Shown here: in pieces, positions 8,137-16,590 of the stretch
How positions within the stretch are numbered: the stretch's first letter is position 1
Layout: every line of letters starts with the position of its first letter
Source: Paraburkholderia fungorum
GTDB lineage: Bacteria; Pseudomonadota; Gammaproteobacteria; Burkholderiales; Burkholderiaceae
Direction of reading: 5' to 3'
Assembly: GCF_902833645.1 (NCBI RefSeq)
Contig: NZ_CADFGE010000006.1
Location: 310,001-374,000, forward strand
DNA length: 64,000 bases
Made by a program: the position numbers and the translations under genes
Notes under the pieces: model-generated
Told to the model about the DNA's origin: nothing
Database searches by the model: none
What the model saw: the letters and a program-made list of their open reading frames with translations, nothing else

Positions 8137-9024
8137 TCAGACTCGTTTGAACAACTCCCGCGCGAGCGAACACAACAACGTGGTGGTCGGCGACTCGTCC
8201 TGCAGCCGCCGGCTCATGATGATCGGCGACGCGATATTGGCCGCCGGCACCGGCCGGTACACCACGCCATGGGCGCGCAGCCCCTCCACGCTTTCCGGCA
8301 CCAGACACACGCCGACTTGCGCCGCGACCAGACCTAGCGCGGTTTGCAACTCCCTCACTTCATGAACGGCCCTGGGCTCCAGTGCGTGATCGTGCATCGC
8401 CGATAGCTGCTGGTCCGCATAACTCGGCCGCGGCGTGCTCGGGTAGACGATCAGCGTTTCCTGCGCGAGCGCCGCAAGCGTCAGCGGTTTCTTCTGGCGT
8501 GCGAGCGGATGGTCTTGCGGCAGCGCGGCAATCATCCGCTCTTCGACCAGCACCTCGCGCGCCAATTGCGCATCGTCGAAACGCAAGCGGCCGAAACCGA
8601 CGTCGATACGGCCGCCTTTGAGGGCGCCGAGTTGTTCGATCGTGAACATTTCGATCAGCGACAGTTCGATATGCGGCGCGGCCTCGCGAAACGCACGGAT
8701 CACCGCGGGCAGCGCGCCATACAGCGTGGACGGCACAAAGCCGATCACGATGCGCTCGGCCAGTTGCGCGAGGCGCCGGGTAAGCGGCGCGAGTTCGTCT
8801 GCTTCATCGACGAGGCGCCGCGCCTGCGTATAGAAAATCCGGCCGGCTTCGGTCAGACGCAGCGGCCGTGAACCGCGTTCGAACAGCGCGAGGCCGACGC
8901 TTTCCTCGATCTGCTGGATCTGGCGGCTGAGCGGCGGTTGCGTCATATGCAGGCGGTTGGCGGCCCGCGTAATGTTCATTTCTTCGGCGACCGCGATGAA
9001 ATAGCGGAGCTGGCGAAGTTCCAT
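8137..9024 (-). CDS. catR: LysR-type activator of the catechol genes, CatR
   Basis: The 295-residue protein begins MELRQLRYFIAVAEEMN, the typical CatR/CatM/BenM start, followed by the helix-turn-helix (TRAANRLHMTQPPLSRQIQQIEE in two pieces) and an effector domain with VGFVPSTLYGALP. CatR binds cis,cis-muconate and activates catBCA. It is divergent from catB with 102 bases between the starts, and a canonical ATAC-N7-GTAT site abuts its own start codon, as expected for autorepression. Confidence 0.9.
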   Translation of the reverse strand: MELRQLRYFIAVAEEMNITRAANRLHMTQPPLSRQIQQIEESVGLALFERGSRPLRLTEAGRIFYTQARRLVDEADELAPLTRRLAQLAERIVIGFVPSTLYGALPAVIRAFREAAPHIELSLIEMFTIEQLGALKGGRIDVGFGRLRFDDAQLAREVLVEERMIAALPQDHPLARQKKPLTLAALAQETLIVYPSTPRPSYADQQLSAMHDHALEPRAVHEVRELQTALGLVAAQVGVCLVPESVEGLRAHGVVYRPVPAANIASPIIMSRRLQDESPTTTLLCSLARELFKRV

Positions 9025-9026
9025 GC

Positions 9027-9041
9027 ATACCTCTAAGGTAT
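9027..9041. promoter_or_regulatory. CatR/CatM-type binding site
   Basis: ATAC (9027-9030), seven bases, then GTAT (9038-9041) give the CatM/BenM consensus ATAC-N7-GTAT. It is a perfect inverted repeat (ATACCT-CTA-AGGTAT). It lies three bases upstream of the catR ATG and about 60 bases upstream of the likely catB start of transcription, the usual recognition-site position. Confidence 0.8.
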
Positions 9042-9061
9042 GGAAGTAGTCGGAATCGGTG

Positions 9062-9091
9062 TTGGACTGCTTCGCGGGTTATTTCTACTAT
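9062..9091 (+). promoter_or_regulatory. Likely catB promoter
   Basis: TTGGAC at 9062-9067 and TACTAT at 9086-9091 are 18 bases apart. They lie downstream of the CatR site and 36 bases before the catB ATG. Confidence 0.55.
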
Positions 9092-9126
9092 GGTGCTCTC
9101 AGGAAAGCAGTTCAGGAGGGCAAGGA

Positions 9127-10284
9127 ATGATAGCAACACCCGTGAAGATCGAGAGCGTGGAGACGATTCTCGTCGACGTACCGACGATTCGTCCGCACCG
9201 GCTGTCGGTCGCGACGATGAACTGCCAGACGCTCGTGCTGGTGCGCATTCGCTGCGCCGACGGCGTGGTCGGTGTGGGCGAGGGCACGACCATCGGCGGG
9301 CTCGCCTACGGTGAAGAAAGCCCGGAAAGTATCAAGGTCAACATCGATACGTATTTCGCACCGCTGCTCAAGGGCCTCGACGCGACCCGACCAGGCGCGG
9401 CAATGGCCACGCTGCGCGGCTTGTTTCAGGGCAACCGCTTTGCCCGGTCGGCGGTTGAAACCGCTTTGTTCGATGCCCAGGCGCAGCGCCTCGGCGTGCC
9501 GTTGTCGGAGCTGTTCGGCGGGCGCATCCGCGATGCGGTGGATGTCGCGTGGACCCTCGCGAGCGGCGATACGACCCGCGATATCGACGAAGCCGAGCGT
9601 GTTTTCGAAGCGAAGCGGCATCGCGTGTTCAAGCTGAAGATCGGTTCGCGAGCGTTGGCCGACGACGTGGCGCACGTTGTGGCGATTCAGAAAGCGCTGC
9701 AAGGGCGCGGTGAAGTGCGGGTCGACGTGAACCAGGCATGGACCGAGTCCGAGGCGATCTGGGCCGGTAAACGCTTTGCCGATGCGGGCGTTGCGCTGAT
9801 CGAGCAGCCGATTGCCGCGGAGAATCGCGCGGGTCTCAAACGTCTGACGGATCTCGCTCAGGTGCCGATCATGGCGGACGAGGCCTTGCATGGGCCGGCC
9901 GATGCCTTCGCACTGGCGAGCGCGCGTGCCGCCGATGTGTTCGCCGTGAAGATCGCGCAATCGGGCGGCCTGAGCGGCGCCGCGAACGTGGCGGCGATTG
10001 CGCTCGCCGCGAATATCGACCTGTACGGCGGCACGATGCTCGAAGGCGCGGTGGGCACGATCGCCTCGGCGCAACTCTTCAGCACCTTCGGCGAATTGAA
10101 GTGGGGCACCGAACTGTTCGGGCCGTTGCTGCTGACCGAAGAAATTCTCACTGAGCCGCTGCGTTACGAGAATTTTGTTTTGCATCTTCCACAAGGACCG
10201 GGTCTGGGCATCACGCTCGACTGGGACAAGATCGACCGCTTACGGCGCGATACGCGCAAGGGCGCAAGCATCACCATGAACTGA
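9127..10284 (+). CDS. catB: Muconate cycloisomerase CatB
   Basis: CatB converts cis,cis-muconate to muconolactone. The 385-residue protein is of the enolase superfamily with all the expected residues: K169 and K171 in FKLKIG, metal ligands D200 (DVNQAW), E226 (LIEQPI) and D251 (IMADE), K275 in AVKIAQSGG, and E329 in WGTELFGP. The ATG at 9127 was chosen because AGGAGGG precedes it; the open frame continues upstream into the promoter. It is first in a catB-catA-catC operon. Confidence 0.95.
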   Translation: MIATPVKIESVETILVDVPTIRPHRLSVATMNCQTLVLVRIRCADGVVGVGEGTTIGGLAYGEESPESIKVNIDTYFAPLLKGLDATRPGAAMATLRGLFQGNRFARSAVETALFDAQAQRLGVPLSELFGGRIRDAVDVAWTLASGDTTRDIDEAERVFEAKRHRVFKLKIGSRALADDVAHVVAIQKALQGRGEVRVDVNQAWTESEAIWAGKRFADAGVALIEQPIAAENRAGLKRLTDLAQVPIMADEALHGPADAFALASARAADVFAVKIAQSGGLSGAANVAAIALAANIDLYGGTMLEGAVGTIASAQLFSTFGELKWGTELFGPLLLTEEILTEPLRYENFVLHLPQGPGLGITLDWDKIDRLRRDTRKGASITMN

Positions 10285-10331
10285 CGGTTCATTCGCTAAC
10301 CGCCAAGAACATCAAACGAAGGAGATACCCC

Positions 10332-11240
10332 ATGAACAAGCAAGCCATCGACGCGCTGCTGCAAAAAATCAACGATAGCGCCATCAATGAAGGCAATCCG
10401 CGCACGAAGCAGATCGTCAACCGCATCGTCAGGGATCTGTTCTATACGATCGAAGACCTCGACGTGCAGCCGGACGAGTTCTGGACCGCGCTGAATTATC
10501 TCGGCGACGCGGGCAGGAGCGGCGAGCTCGGTCTGTTGGCCGCCGGTCTCGGCTTCGAGCATTTTCTCGATCTGCGCATGGACGAAGCTGAAGCGAAGGC
10601 CGGCGTCGAAGGCGGCACGCCGCGCACCATCGAAGGACCGTTGTATGTGGCGGGCGCGCCGGTTTCCGACGGCCACGCGCGGCTCGATGACGGCACCGAT
10701 CCGGGTCAGACGCTGGTGATGCGCGGCCGCGTGTTCGGCGAAGACGGCAAGCCGCTCGCGAATGCGCTGGTTGAGGTGTGGCACGCGAATCACCTCGGCA
10801 ACTACTCGTACTTCGACAAGTCGCAGCCGGCTTTCAATCTGCGCCGCTCGATTCGCACCGATGCCGAAGGCAAGTACAGCTTCCGCAGCGTGGTGCCGGT
10901 CGGTTACTCGGTGCCGCCGCAAGGGCAGACGCAGTTGCTGCTCGATCAGTTGGGCCGCCATGGGCATCGTCCGGCGCATATTCACTTCTTCGTTTCGGCG
11001 CCGGGTTTCCGCAAGCTGACCACCCAGATCAACATCGACGGCGACCCGTATCTGTGGGACGACTTTGCGTTTGCCACGCGCGACGGGCTCGTGCCCGCCG
11101 TCAGGCAGGCCGAGGGTGCGGAAGGCGAACCGTACGGCGTGGACGGCCAGTTCGCGTTGATCGATTTCGACTTCACGCTGTTCAAGGAACGCGACAATCT
11201 GCCGGGCGCCGAAGTGGAGCGCGTGCGCGCCGAAGCCTGA
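10332..11240 (+). CDS. catA: Catechol 1,2-dioxygenase CatA
   Basis: This intradiol dioxygenase opens catechol to cis,cis-muconate. The 302-residue protein has the N-terminal helical linker domain (about residues 1-100) and the beta-sandwich core with ferric ligands Y158 (GNYSYF), Y192 (GYSVPP), H216 and H218 (HRPAHIHFF). An AAGGAG precedes the ATG. It lies 47 bases after catB and 20 before catC, so all three are cotranscribed. It is the step that receives catechol from the iac pathway. Confidence 0.95.
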   Translation: MNKQAIDALLQKINDSAINEGNPRTKQIVNRIVRDLFYTIEDLDVQPDEFWTALNYLGDAGRSGELGLLAAGLGFEHFLDLRMDEAEAKAGVEGGTPRTIEGPLYVAGAPVSDGHARLDDGTDPGQTLVMRGRVFGEDGKPLANALVEVWHANHLGNYSYFDKSQPAFNLRRSIRTDAEGKYSFRSVVPVGYSVPPQGQTQLLLDQLGRHGHRPAHIHFFVSAPGFRKLTTQINIDGDPYLWDDFAFATRDGLVPAVRQAEGAEGEPYGVDGQFALIDFDFTLFKERDNLPGAEVERVRAEA

Positions 11241-11260
11241 GACAAAAAAGGAGAGCAAGC

Positions 11261-11551
11261 ATGCTGTTTCACGTAGAGATGACTGTCAATCTGCCGTCCG
11301 ATATGGACGCGGAGCGCGCCGCCCGTTTGAAGTCCGATGAGAAAGCGATGTCGCAGAAGCTGCAGCAGGAGGGCGTGTGGCGGCACTTGTGGCGTATCGC
11401 CGGGCGCTACGCGAACATCAGCGTGTTCGACGTGGAAAGCCCCGCGCATCTGCATGATGTGCTGAGCCAGTTGCCGCTGTTTCCGTATATGGACGTCGAA
11501 GTGCGCGCGCTGTGCCGGCATGCTTCGTCGATCCACGACGACGATCGCTAA
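11261..11551 (+). CDS. catC: Muconolactone delta-isomerase CatC
   Basis: The 96-residue protein starts MLFHVEMTVNLP and holds EKAMSQKLQQEGVWRHLWRI and LPLFPYMDVEVRAL, which match the full length of the CatC family. It isomerises muconolactone to 3-oxoadipate enol-lactone as a decamer. An AAGGAGAG ribosome site precedes the ATG. It closes the catBAC operon and is followed by a strong hairpin. The later pca steps are not in the window. Confidence 0.95.
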   Translation: MLFHVEMTVNLPSDMDAERAARLKSDEKAMSQKLQQEGVWRHLWRIAGRYANISVFDVESPAHLHDVLSQLPLFPYMDVEVRALCRHASSIHDDDR

Positions 11552-11557
11552 GGGCGC

Positions 11558-11595
11558 AAGCAAGCCGGTGCTGCAAATGCGGCGCCGGCTTGCTT
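11558..11595. terminator. Bidirectional terminator between catC and iacF
   Basis: AAGCAAGCCGG at 11558-11568 pairs perfectly with CCGGCTTGCTT at 11585-11595. It lies between two convergent genes and has A/T tracts on both sides. Confidence 0.75.
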
Positions 11596-11615
11596 TAAAG
11601 ATGGAAGATCAGGTA

Positions 11616-12593
11616 TTAAAGATCGAGCACCAGCAGCGGCGAAGCAGCGCGCGAGACACAGCAGCAGATCACCTTGCCGCTCGCGCGTTCGGCTTTACTC
11701 AGGCAATGGTCGCGATGCTCGGGCGTGCCGCTCACCACATCGACCATGCAGGTGCCGCAGACGCCTTCACCGCATGACGTATCCACTTCAATGCCGATCG
11801 ACGCAAGCGCCGCGACGATCGTCGTGTGCTTATCCACATGGACCGTTGCGCCGCTGCTGGCAATACGCACGTCGAATGAACCCGGCGTGTTCGATTCGTC
11901 GTCAGCCGCAGCAGCCGGCGCAGCCGCAAAACGTTCGAGGTGAATCGCATCGGCGGCAACGCGCTGTTCGCCTATTGCCACCACACGTTCCATGAAGGGC
12001 GCGGGCCCACAGGTATAAAGGTGCGAGCCGTCGCGCGCATTGGCGACGCAACCGGCTAGCGCCGCGTCGAGTTGGTCCCGTTCGACGCCGAAATGAAACC
12101 GCACGAAATCATTGAACGGCGCGCGCGAGAGCAAGGGCAGGAAAGCCGCATGTTCCGCGCTGCGCGCGAAATAATGCAGCACGAAGCGCTGTTCCTGCTT
12201 GAGCAGGCGGTATGCCATGCTCAGGAGCGGCGTCACACCGATACCCGCCGCAATCAGAATGTGTTCGGTGGCACCGGGCGCGAGCTGGAACAGATTGCGC
12301 GGCGCGCCGATCGTCAATTGGCAGCCGACCGTCACGTCCTCATGCAGCGAGCGCGAGCCGCCGCGCGACGCTTCTTCACGCTTGACCGCAAACAGGTGTG
12401 TTTCGCGATGGTCCGGGTCGCCGCACAGAGAATATTGCCGCGTGACACCCGAGGGGCCGGTGACGTCGATATGCGCGCCGGGTTCGTAGCGCTCGAACGG
12501 TTGTCCGTCCAGACGCGATACGCTGAACGAGCGCACGCCGTGCGCTTCGTCACGCACGCTGTCGACGCGTACGCTGAAGGTGGTTCTTTCCAT
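11616..12593 (-). CDS. iacF: Oxygenase reductase IacF (FNR plus plant-type ferredoxin)
   Basis: The 325-residue protein has the phthalate dioxygenase reductase/VanB layout. The flavin domain shows RQYSL at 52-56, the nucleotide-binding region has AAGIGVTPLLSMAYRL and YTCGPAPFME, and the C-terminal ferredoxin domain holds C274, C279, C282 and C312 (CGEGVCGTC, then CVSRA). It passes electrons from NAD(P)H to the Rieske oxygenase IacCD. ATG 12593 was chosen because homology to VanB-type reductases begins there; the upstream extension would need a TTG. It stands alone, convergent with catC, away from iacCD. It is the only such reductase in the window and so is also a candidate donor for the split oxygenase at 25-27 kb. 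Confidence 0.85.
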   Translation of the reverse strand: MERTTFSVRVDSVRDEAHGVRSFSVSRLDGQPFERYEPGAHIDVTGPSGVTRQYSLCGDPDHRETHLFAVKREEASRGGSRSLHEDVTVGCQLTIGAPRNLFQLAPGATEHILIAAGIGVTPLLSMAYRLLKQEQRFVLHYFARSAEHAAFLPLLSRAPFNDFVRFHFGVERDQLDAALAGCVANARDGSHLYTCGPAPFMERVVAIGEQRVAADAIHLERFAAAPAAAADDESNTPGSFDVRIASSGATVHVDKHTTIVAALASIGIEVDTSCGEGVCGTCMVDVVSGTPEHRDHCLSKAERASGKVICCCVSRAASPLLVLDL

Positions 12594-12799
12594 GATCTTG
12601 GCGGCCAACTGAGCAAAAAGGACAGAGAGGGGCAGAGCGGACGCCACATGCAATTCGCGGCGCCCGGTTGTGCGTCAAGGATAAGAAACCACCGATAATC
12701 AGGCAAATCGATTAAAAATAGGTTATGTAATAAATGTGACTGATAATACGGGGCGCTCATCGCCCCTTGTCATGTCCACACGCGTTATTCCCACCTGCG

Positions 12800-13690
12800 T
12801 CATTCCCACATCCCGGCCAGGTGACGCACCAGCGCTTTTTCCGGCCGTTTCAGCGCATTCAGGTCGCGCATGCAGATCAGCAACTGACGTGTGGCCCAGC
12901 TGTCCGTCAGTTCGATCGTGCGAATACCCGGCGTGCCGCGATAGCGCTTCGCGGCGGTGGCCGGCACGATGGCGATGCCCGCGCCCTGTTCGACCATGCA
13001 GCAGACGCTTTCGAAGGTTCTCATGTGAGCGCGAACGCTGAGCGGTTGCCCGGCAAGCAGTGAACGTTCGCCAAGGTACGCGTGCAACGCGCTGCTCGTG
13101 CTCAAGCCAATGAATTCACGCTCGGCCACTTCTGCGAGCTTCACGCGGCGGCGCGCGCCCAGCGGGTCGTCACGGCTCGTGATCAGCACGAGTTTGTCGA
13201 TGGCGAAGGGCAGCGTCTGCAATGCGCCATGCTCGACGGCATCCGAGATGATGCCGATTTCCGCCGCGCCGGCCAGTACCGCCTTGATGGTTTCGCTACT
13301 TTGCCGCTCCTTCAGATCGATCTGTACGTTGGGGTGATCGCGCAGGAACAGGCCGACCGCGGACGGCAAGAACTCGGTGATCGCGGCGGTATTGGTCCAC
13401 AAGCGGATGCAGGCTTTGCGCCCGGCCCGATGTTCACCGAGTTCGCCCTCCATCCGGTCGATCTGGCCGAGCACGAGCCGTGCATGATGCGCGAGCGTAT
13501 CGCCGGTTGCCGTCGACTCTACGCCGCGCCGGCCGCGCTCCAGCAATGGCACGCCCAGGGCTTCTTCCATACCGCGCAAACGTGCGCTGGCCGAAGGCAG
13601 CGACATGTTCGCGCGGGCCGCGCCATGCGTGATGCTGCCGGTTTCGAGAATGTGCAGAAAAAGGCGGAGGTCGATCAGGTCGAAGCGCAT
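12800..13690 (-). CDS. LysR-family regulator
   Basis: The 296-residue protein has the LysR helix-turn-helix near residues 5-60 (LRLFLHILETGSITHGAARAN, then LPSASARLRGMEEALGVPLLERG) and a substrate domain with TNTAAITEFLPS and VCCMVEQGAGIAIVPA. It resembles the subgroup that controls carriers or small catabolic units. No gene is divergent nearby, and the next gene upstream is a small membrane protein 294 bases away. Its target is unknown. Confidence 0.8.
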   Translation of the reverse strand: MRFDLIDLRLFLHILETGSITHGAARANMSLPSASARLRGMEEALGVPLLERGRRGVESTATGDTLAHHARLVLGQIDRMEGELGEHRAGRKACIRLWTNTAAITEFLPSAVGLFLRDHPNVQIDLKERQSSETIKAVLAGAAEIGIISDAVEHGALQTLPFAIDKLVLITSRDDPLGARRRVKLAEVAEREFIGLSTSSALHAYLGERSLLAGQPLSVRAHMRTFESVCCMVEQGAGIAIVPATAAKRYRGTPGIRTIELTDSWATRQLLICMRDLNALKRPEKALVRHLAGMWE

Positions 13691-13745
13691 GGGGTGAGAT
13701 TGGATCGGGGTGTTGTTATCGTGGCCGGGTCTGAGTTTGAACTTG

Positions 13746-13782
13746 AGCCTCAGCCCCAGCCTCAGCCTTAGTTATAGCCTAA
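13746..13782. repeat. Short direct repeat in the LysR upstream region
   Basis: AGCCTCAGCC occurs at 13746-13755 and again at 13758-13767, followed by an imperfect CTTAG...CTAAG inverted repeat. It lies in the 293-base gene-free stretch 13691-13983, where I see no other clear signal. Confidence 0.4.
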
Positions 13783-13983
13783 GTCACAGTACGTATCTTA
13801 CGCATTGTGAGCCGCGCCGCGGCAACCGAAAATCCGGACACGACATTCATAACAACGTCCCGATGATCTCTTCCTTTGCTATGCGCGCGAGTGGGGTTGC
13901 CGCGACCTTCGGGGTGGCCGGCCTGCTGGCGCGCGCATTCATTTGATCCGGACGTGGCGGAGTAAACCAGGGAGGGATGCATC

Positions 13984-14127
13984 ATGTGGCCGACTATTCT
14001 GGATACGCTGGGCGCTTTGGCCGTGCTGGCCAGTGTGGCCGCGCAGATCGCGTTCATCCGCAAAACGCGGCAATCGGCGAACCGTGAGGCTCGTCCCCAG
14101 TCAGCGCGGCGCAAGCCGTTCAGGTAG
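13984..14127 (+). CDS. Small single-pass membrane protein (47 residues)
   Basis: The reading frame MWPTILDTLGALAVLASVAA, then a basic tail rich in R and K, gives one hydrophobic helix at about residues 4-24 and a C-terminal cytoplasmic tail. A GGGAGGG ribosome site lies eight bases upstream. The last 27 bases overlap the 3' end of the convergent LysR gene. I do not recognise the family. The good ribosome site and the clear helix-plus-basic-tail pattern support it; the short length does not. Confidence 0.5.
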   Translation: MWPTILDTLGALAVLASVAAQIAFIRKTRQSANREARPQSARRKPFR

Positions 14128-15069
14128 CGCGTAACGTTGCATCGTGCGCTCCATGCCGTCGAGAAAGGCCTGCTCGGCGGCGTTCATCTTACGCGCGCGC
14201 AGCCATAGCAGATCGATATCGACGTCGACCAATCCCTCTTCGGGCGGCAAACGCCACAGGCGTTGTTGCGCGAGATCGTCGCGCACGATGTGCTCGGGCA
14301 GGCAGCCGATGCCGTATCCGGCGAAGATCAGCCGACGCACTTCATCGAGGCTCGGAGAGGCCGCCACGATGCGTCCGGTGAAGCCGCGCTGATCGCGGAA
14401 CACCGTGAGCGGCGAGAGGCTGTCGCCGATCTGGTCGCTGGTGAATGACACGAAGTTTTCCGCCAGCAACTGATCGACCGACAGCGCATGCCGCCCGAAC
14501 AGCCGATGATGCCGCCCGCAATAAAGCGCATAGCGTTGCCGCAGAAAGCAGCGCTGCTCGAGTTTATCGACGGGCGTGCGGCATAGACCGAGACCGGCCG
14601 TGGCGGTTTTTTGCAGCAACGACGAGATGATGTCCGACGAGCGCATGACTTCGATCTGCAAATCCACGCGCGGGTAGGTCTTGTGGAATTCCGCGAGGAA
14701 TTCGTCGTAGACGCCGGAGTCGATCCGGCTCACCGTCAGAAGCCGGATCGACCCGGTGATGTCGTCGCTGCGATCGTCGAGTTCGGTTTCGAGCCGCGAC
14801 ATGTGGCCGTAAATATCGCTGGCGATCCGGTACACCTCCTCGCCGGCGCGGGTCGGTTCGAAGTGCGGGCCGCGGCGCTGGATCAGGTTGCGCCCGAGCG
14901 TGTCTTCGAGCCGTTTGAGCGCCTGGCTGACCGCGGGCTGGGTCAGATGCAATCGGGCTGCGGCACGGCTGACGCTGCGCTCCTGCATGATCACGAGGAA
15001 CGTGCGCAGCAGGTTCCAGTCGAGCCGGTCATTCAAAAAACGCGTGACGTCCGCGCGCAACTGAGTCAT
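14101..15069 (-). CDS. LysR-family regulator of the adjoining MFS gene
   Basis: The 322-residue protein has the helix-turn-helix region LDWNLLRTFLVIMQERSVSR and LTQPAVSQALKRLEDTLG and an effector domain with SIRLLTVSRIDSGVYDEFL. The start at 15069 was preferred over longer frames because GAAGGAGAG lies six bases upstream. The gene is divergent from the MHS carrier at 15200, with a TTAT-N7-ATAA palindrome in between, so it likely controls the carrier and the amidohydrolase behind it. Confidence 0.8.
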   Translation of the reverse strand: MTQLRADVTRFLNDRLDWNLLRTFLVIMQERSVSRAAARLHLTQPAVSQALKRLEDTLGRNLIQRRGPHFEPTRAGEEVYRIASDIYGHMSRLETELDDRSDDITGSIRLLTVSRIDSGVYDEFLAEFHKTYPRVDLQIEVMRSSDIISSLLQKTATAGLGLCRTPVDKLEQRCFLRQRYALYCGRHHRLFGRHALSVDQLLAENFVSFTSDQIGDSLSPLTVFRDQRGFTGRIVAASPSLDEVRRLIFAGYGIGCLPEHIVRDDLAQQRLWRLPPEEGLVDVDIDLLWLRARKMNAAEQAFLDGMERTMQRYALPERLAPR

Positions 15070-15095
15070 GGACTCTCCTTCGGCATTAGCTGAAT

Positions 15096-15110
15096 TTATA
15101 GTTGAGATAA
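15096..15110. promoter_or_regulatory. LysR-type palindrome upstream of the MFS gene
   Basis: TTAT at 15096-15099 and ATAA at 15107-15110 with seven bases between them lie 26 bases upstream of the LysR start and 90 bases before the MFS start. A second candidate, TTTAT-N8-ATAAA, lies about 35 bases further right. Confidence 0.45.
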
Positions 15111-15199
15111 TAAGCCGAAATTTGACTAATGTTTTATGGCTAGCGATAAAACCCCTCATAAGATGCCCTGATGTCAGGCATCGCGACTGAGGAGCCGCC

Positions 15200-16510
15200 A
15201 TGAACGCTTCACCCTCCGCCACCCGTCAGCCCGTGCGCGCGGCAACCGCCGCTTTCATCGGCACGATGATCGAGTGGTATGACTTCTACATCTACGCCAC
15301 GGCCGCCGCGCTGGTGTTCGGCGAGTTGTACTTCCCCTCGCACGATCCGTTTGTCAGCACGATGGCGTCGTTTGCGACCTTCGCGGTCGGCTTCTTTGCA
15401 CGGCCGCTGGGCGGTGTGATCTTCGGCCACCTGGGCGATCGCATCGGCCGCAAGAAGGCGCTGATGACCACGCTGATGATGATGGGTGTCGCCACCGTGT
15501 GCGTCGGCTTGCTGCCGGCTTATGCGAAGGTCGGTGTGCTCGCGCCCGTGCTGCTGGTCCTGCTGCGCGTGGTGCAAGGTATCGCCGTGGGCGGCGAGTG
15601 GGGCGGCGCTGTGCTGATGGCCGGTGAACATGCACCGCAAGGGCGGCGCACCTTCTTCGCTTCGTTCGCGCAACTGGGCAGCCCGGCCGGATTGATTCTC
15701 TCGTTGATCGCCTTTCGCGCCGTGACGTCGATGCCGCACGACGACTTCATCGCCTATGGCTGGCGGCTGCCGTTTCTGGCGAGCGCGGTGTTGCTCGCGG
15801 TCGGCATCTTTATCCGTATGGGGGTGAACGAGTCGCCGGAATTCCAGCGCGAGAAAGAGGCGAAGCGCACCGTCGAGTTGCCGATTGCCGAAGTGTTCCG
15901 TTCTTCCGGCGCGCTCGTTGCGCTGTGCATTGGCGCGAATACGATCGGTATCGCCGGCGTGTATTTCACCAACACGTTCATGATTTCGTACACCACGCAA
16001 AACATCGGCGTGTCGAAATCGCTGATTCTCGATTGCCTGTTCGCGGTCGCCATCATCCAGTTTCTGGCACAACCGCTCGCCGCGTGGCTCGCGGAAAAGC
16101 TCGGCGGGGCGCGTTTCCTGAAGTTGGCCGCGTTTGCCGCGATGCTGTCGCCGTATCCGATGTTCACGCTCGTGCAGAGCGGCAGCCGGCTCTCGATGAT
16201 TGTCGGCATCGCGCTGGCGGTGGTGTGCATGGCGAGCTTCTATTCGGTGATCGCGGGTTTTGTCAGCGGCGTGTTTCCGGTGCGCGTGCGTTACTCCGCG
16301 ATTTCGCTTTCATACCAGGTGTGCGGCGCGATTGCCGGCGGCCTGACGCCGCTGGCGGGAACATGGCTCGCCCATCAATTCGCCGGACAATGGTGGCCGC
16401 TTGCGGTGTTTTACACCTGCCTCGCAGGTATCTCGTTGTCGTGCATCGTCGCACTGGATGCGCTGAAGCACCGTCGTGCCGATGCACCCGAAGCGCTGCC
16501 GGCACGCTGA
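15200..16510 (+). CDS. MFS metabolite:H+ symporter (MHS family)
   Basis: The 436-residue inner-membrane carrier shows MIEWYDFYIYATAAALVF in helix 1, GHLGDRIGRKKALM in loop 2-3 and RVVQGIAVGGEWGGAVLM in helix 4. It is close in type to the iac-linked carrier at 3.9-5.3 kb but clearly a different gene. A GAGGAG ribosome site precedes it. It lies 80 bases before the acetylpolyamine amidohydrolase on the same strand, which suggests uptake of that enzyme's substrate, perhaps an N-acetylated amine or acid. The substrate is inferred. Confidence 0.85.
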   Translation: MNASPSATRQPVRAATAAFIGTMIEWYDFYIYATAAALVFGELYFPSHDPFVSTMASFATFAVGFFARPLGGVIFGHLGDRIGRKKALMTTLMMMGVATVCVGLLPAYAKVGVLAPVLLVLLRVVQGIAVGGEWGGAVLMAGEHAPQGRRTFFASFAQLGSPAGLILSLIAFRAVTSMPHDDFIAYGWRLPFLASAVLLAVGIFIRMGVNESPEFQREKEAKRTVELPIAEVFRSSGALVALCIGANTIGIAGVYFTNTFMISYTTQNIGVSKSLILDCLFAVAIIQFLAQPLAAWLAEKLGGARFLKLAAFAAMLSPYPMFTLVQSGSRLSMIVGIALAVVCMASFYSVIAGFVSGVFPVRVRYSAISLSYQVCGAIAGGLTPLAGTWLAHQFAGQWWPLAVFYTCLAGISLSCIVALDALKHRRADAPEALPAR

Positions 16511-16590
16511 ATCACCGTGAAATCAAAGCGCTTGCCGGCGCGTGCGACGATCGCCGTACCGGCTTGCGTCTGAAGCCAAGGAACTGGACT

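Noticed and set aside
13863..13946. 27-codon frame MISSFAMRASGVAATFGVAG upstream of the small membrane protein
   Set aside because: Very short and without a ribosome site; the hydrophobic composition alone is not enough.
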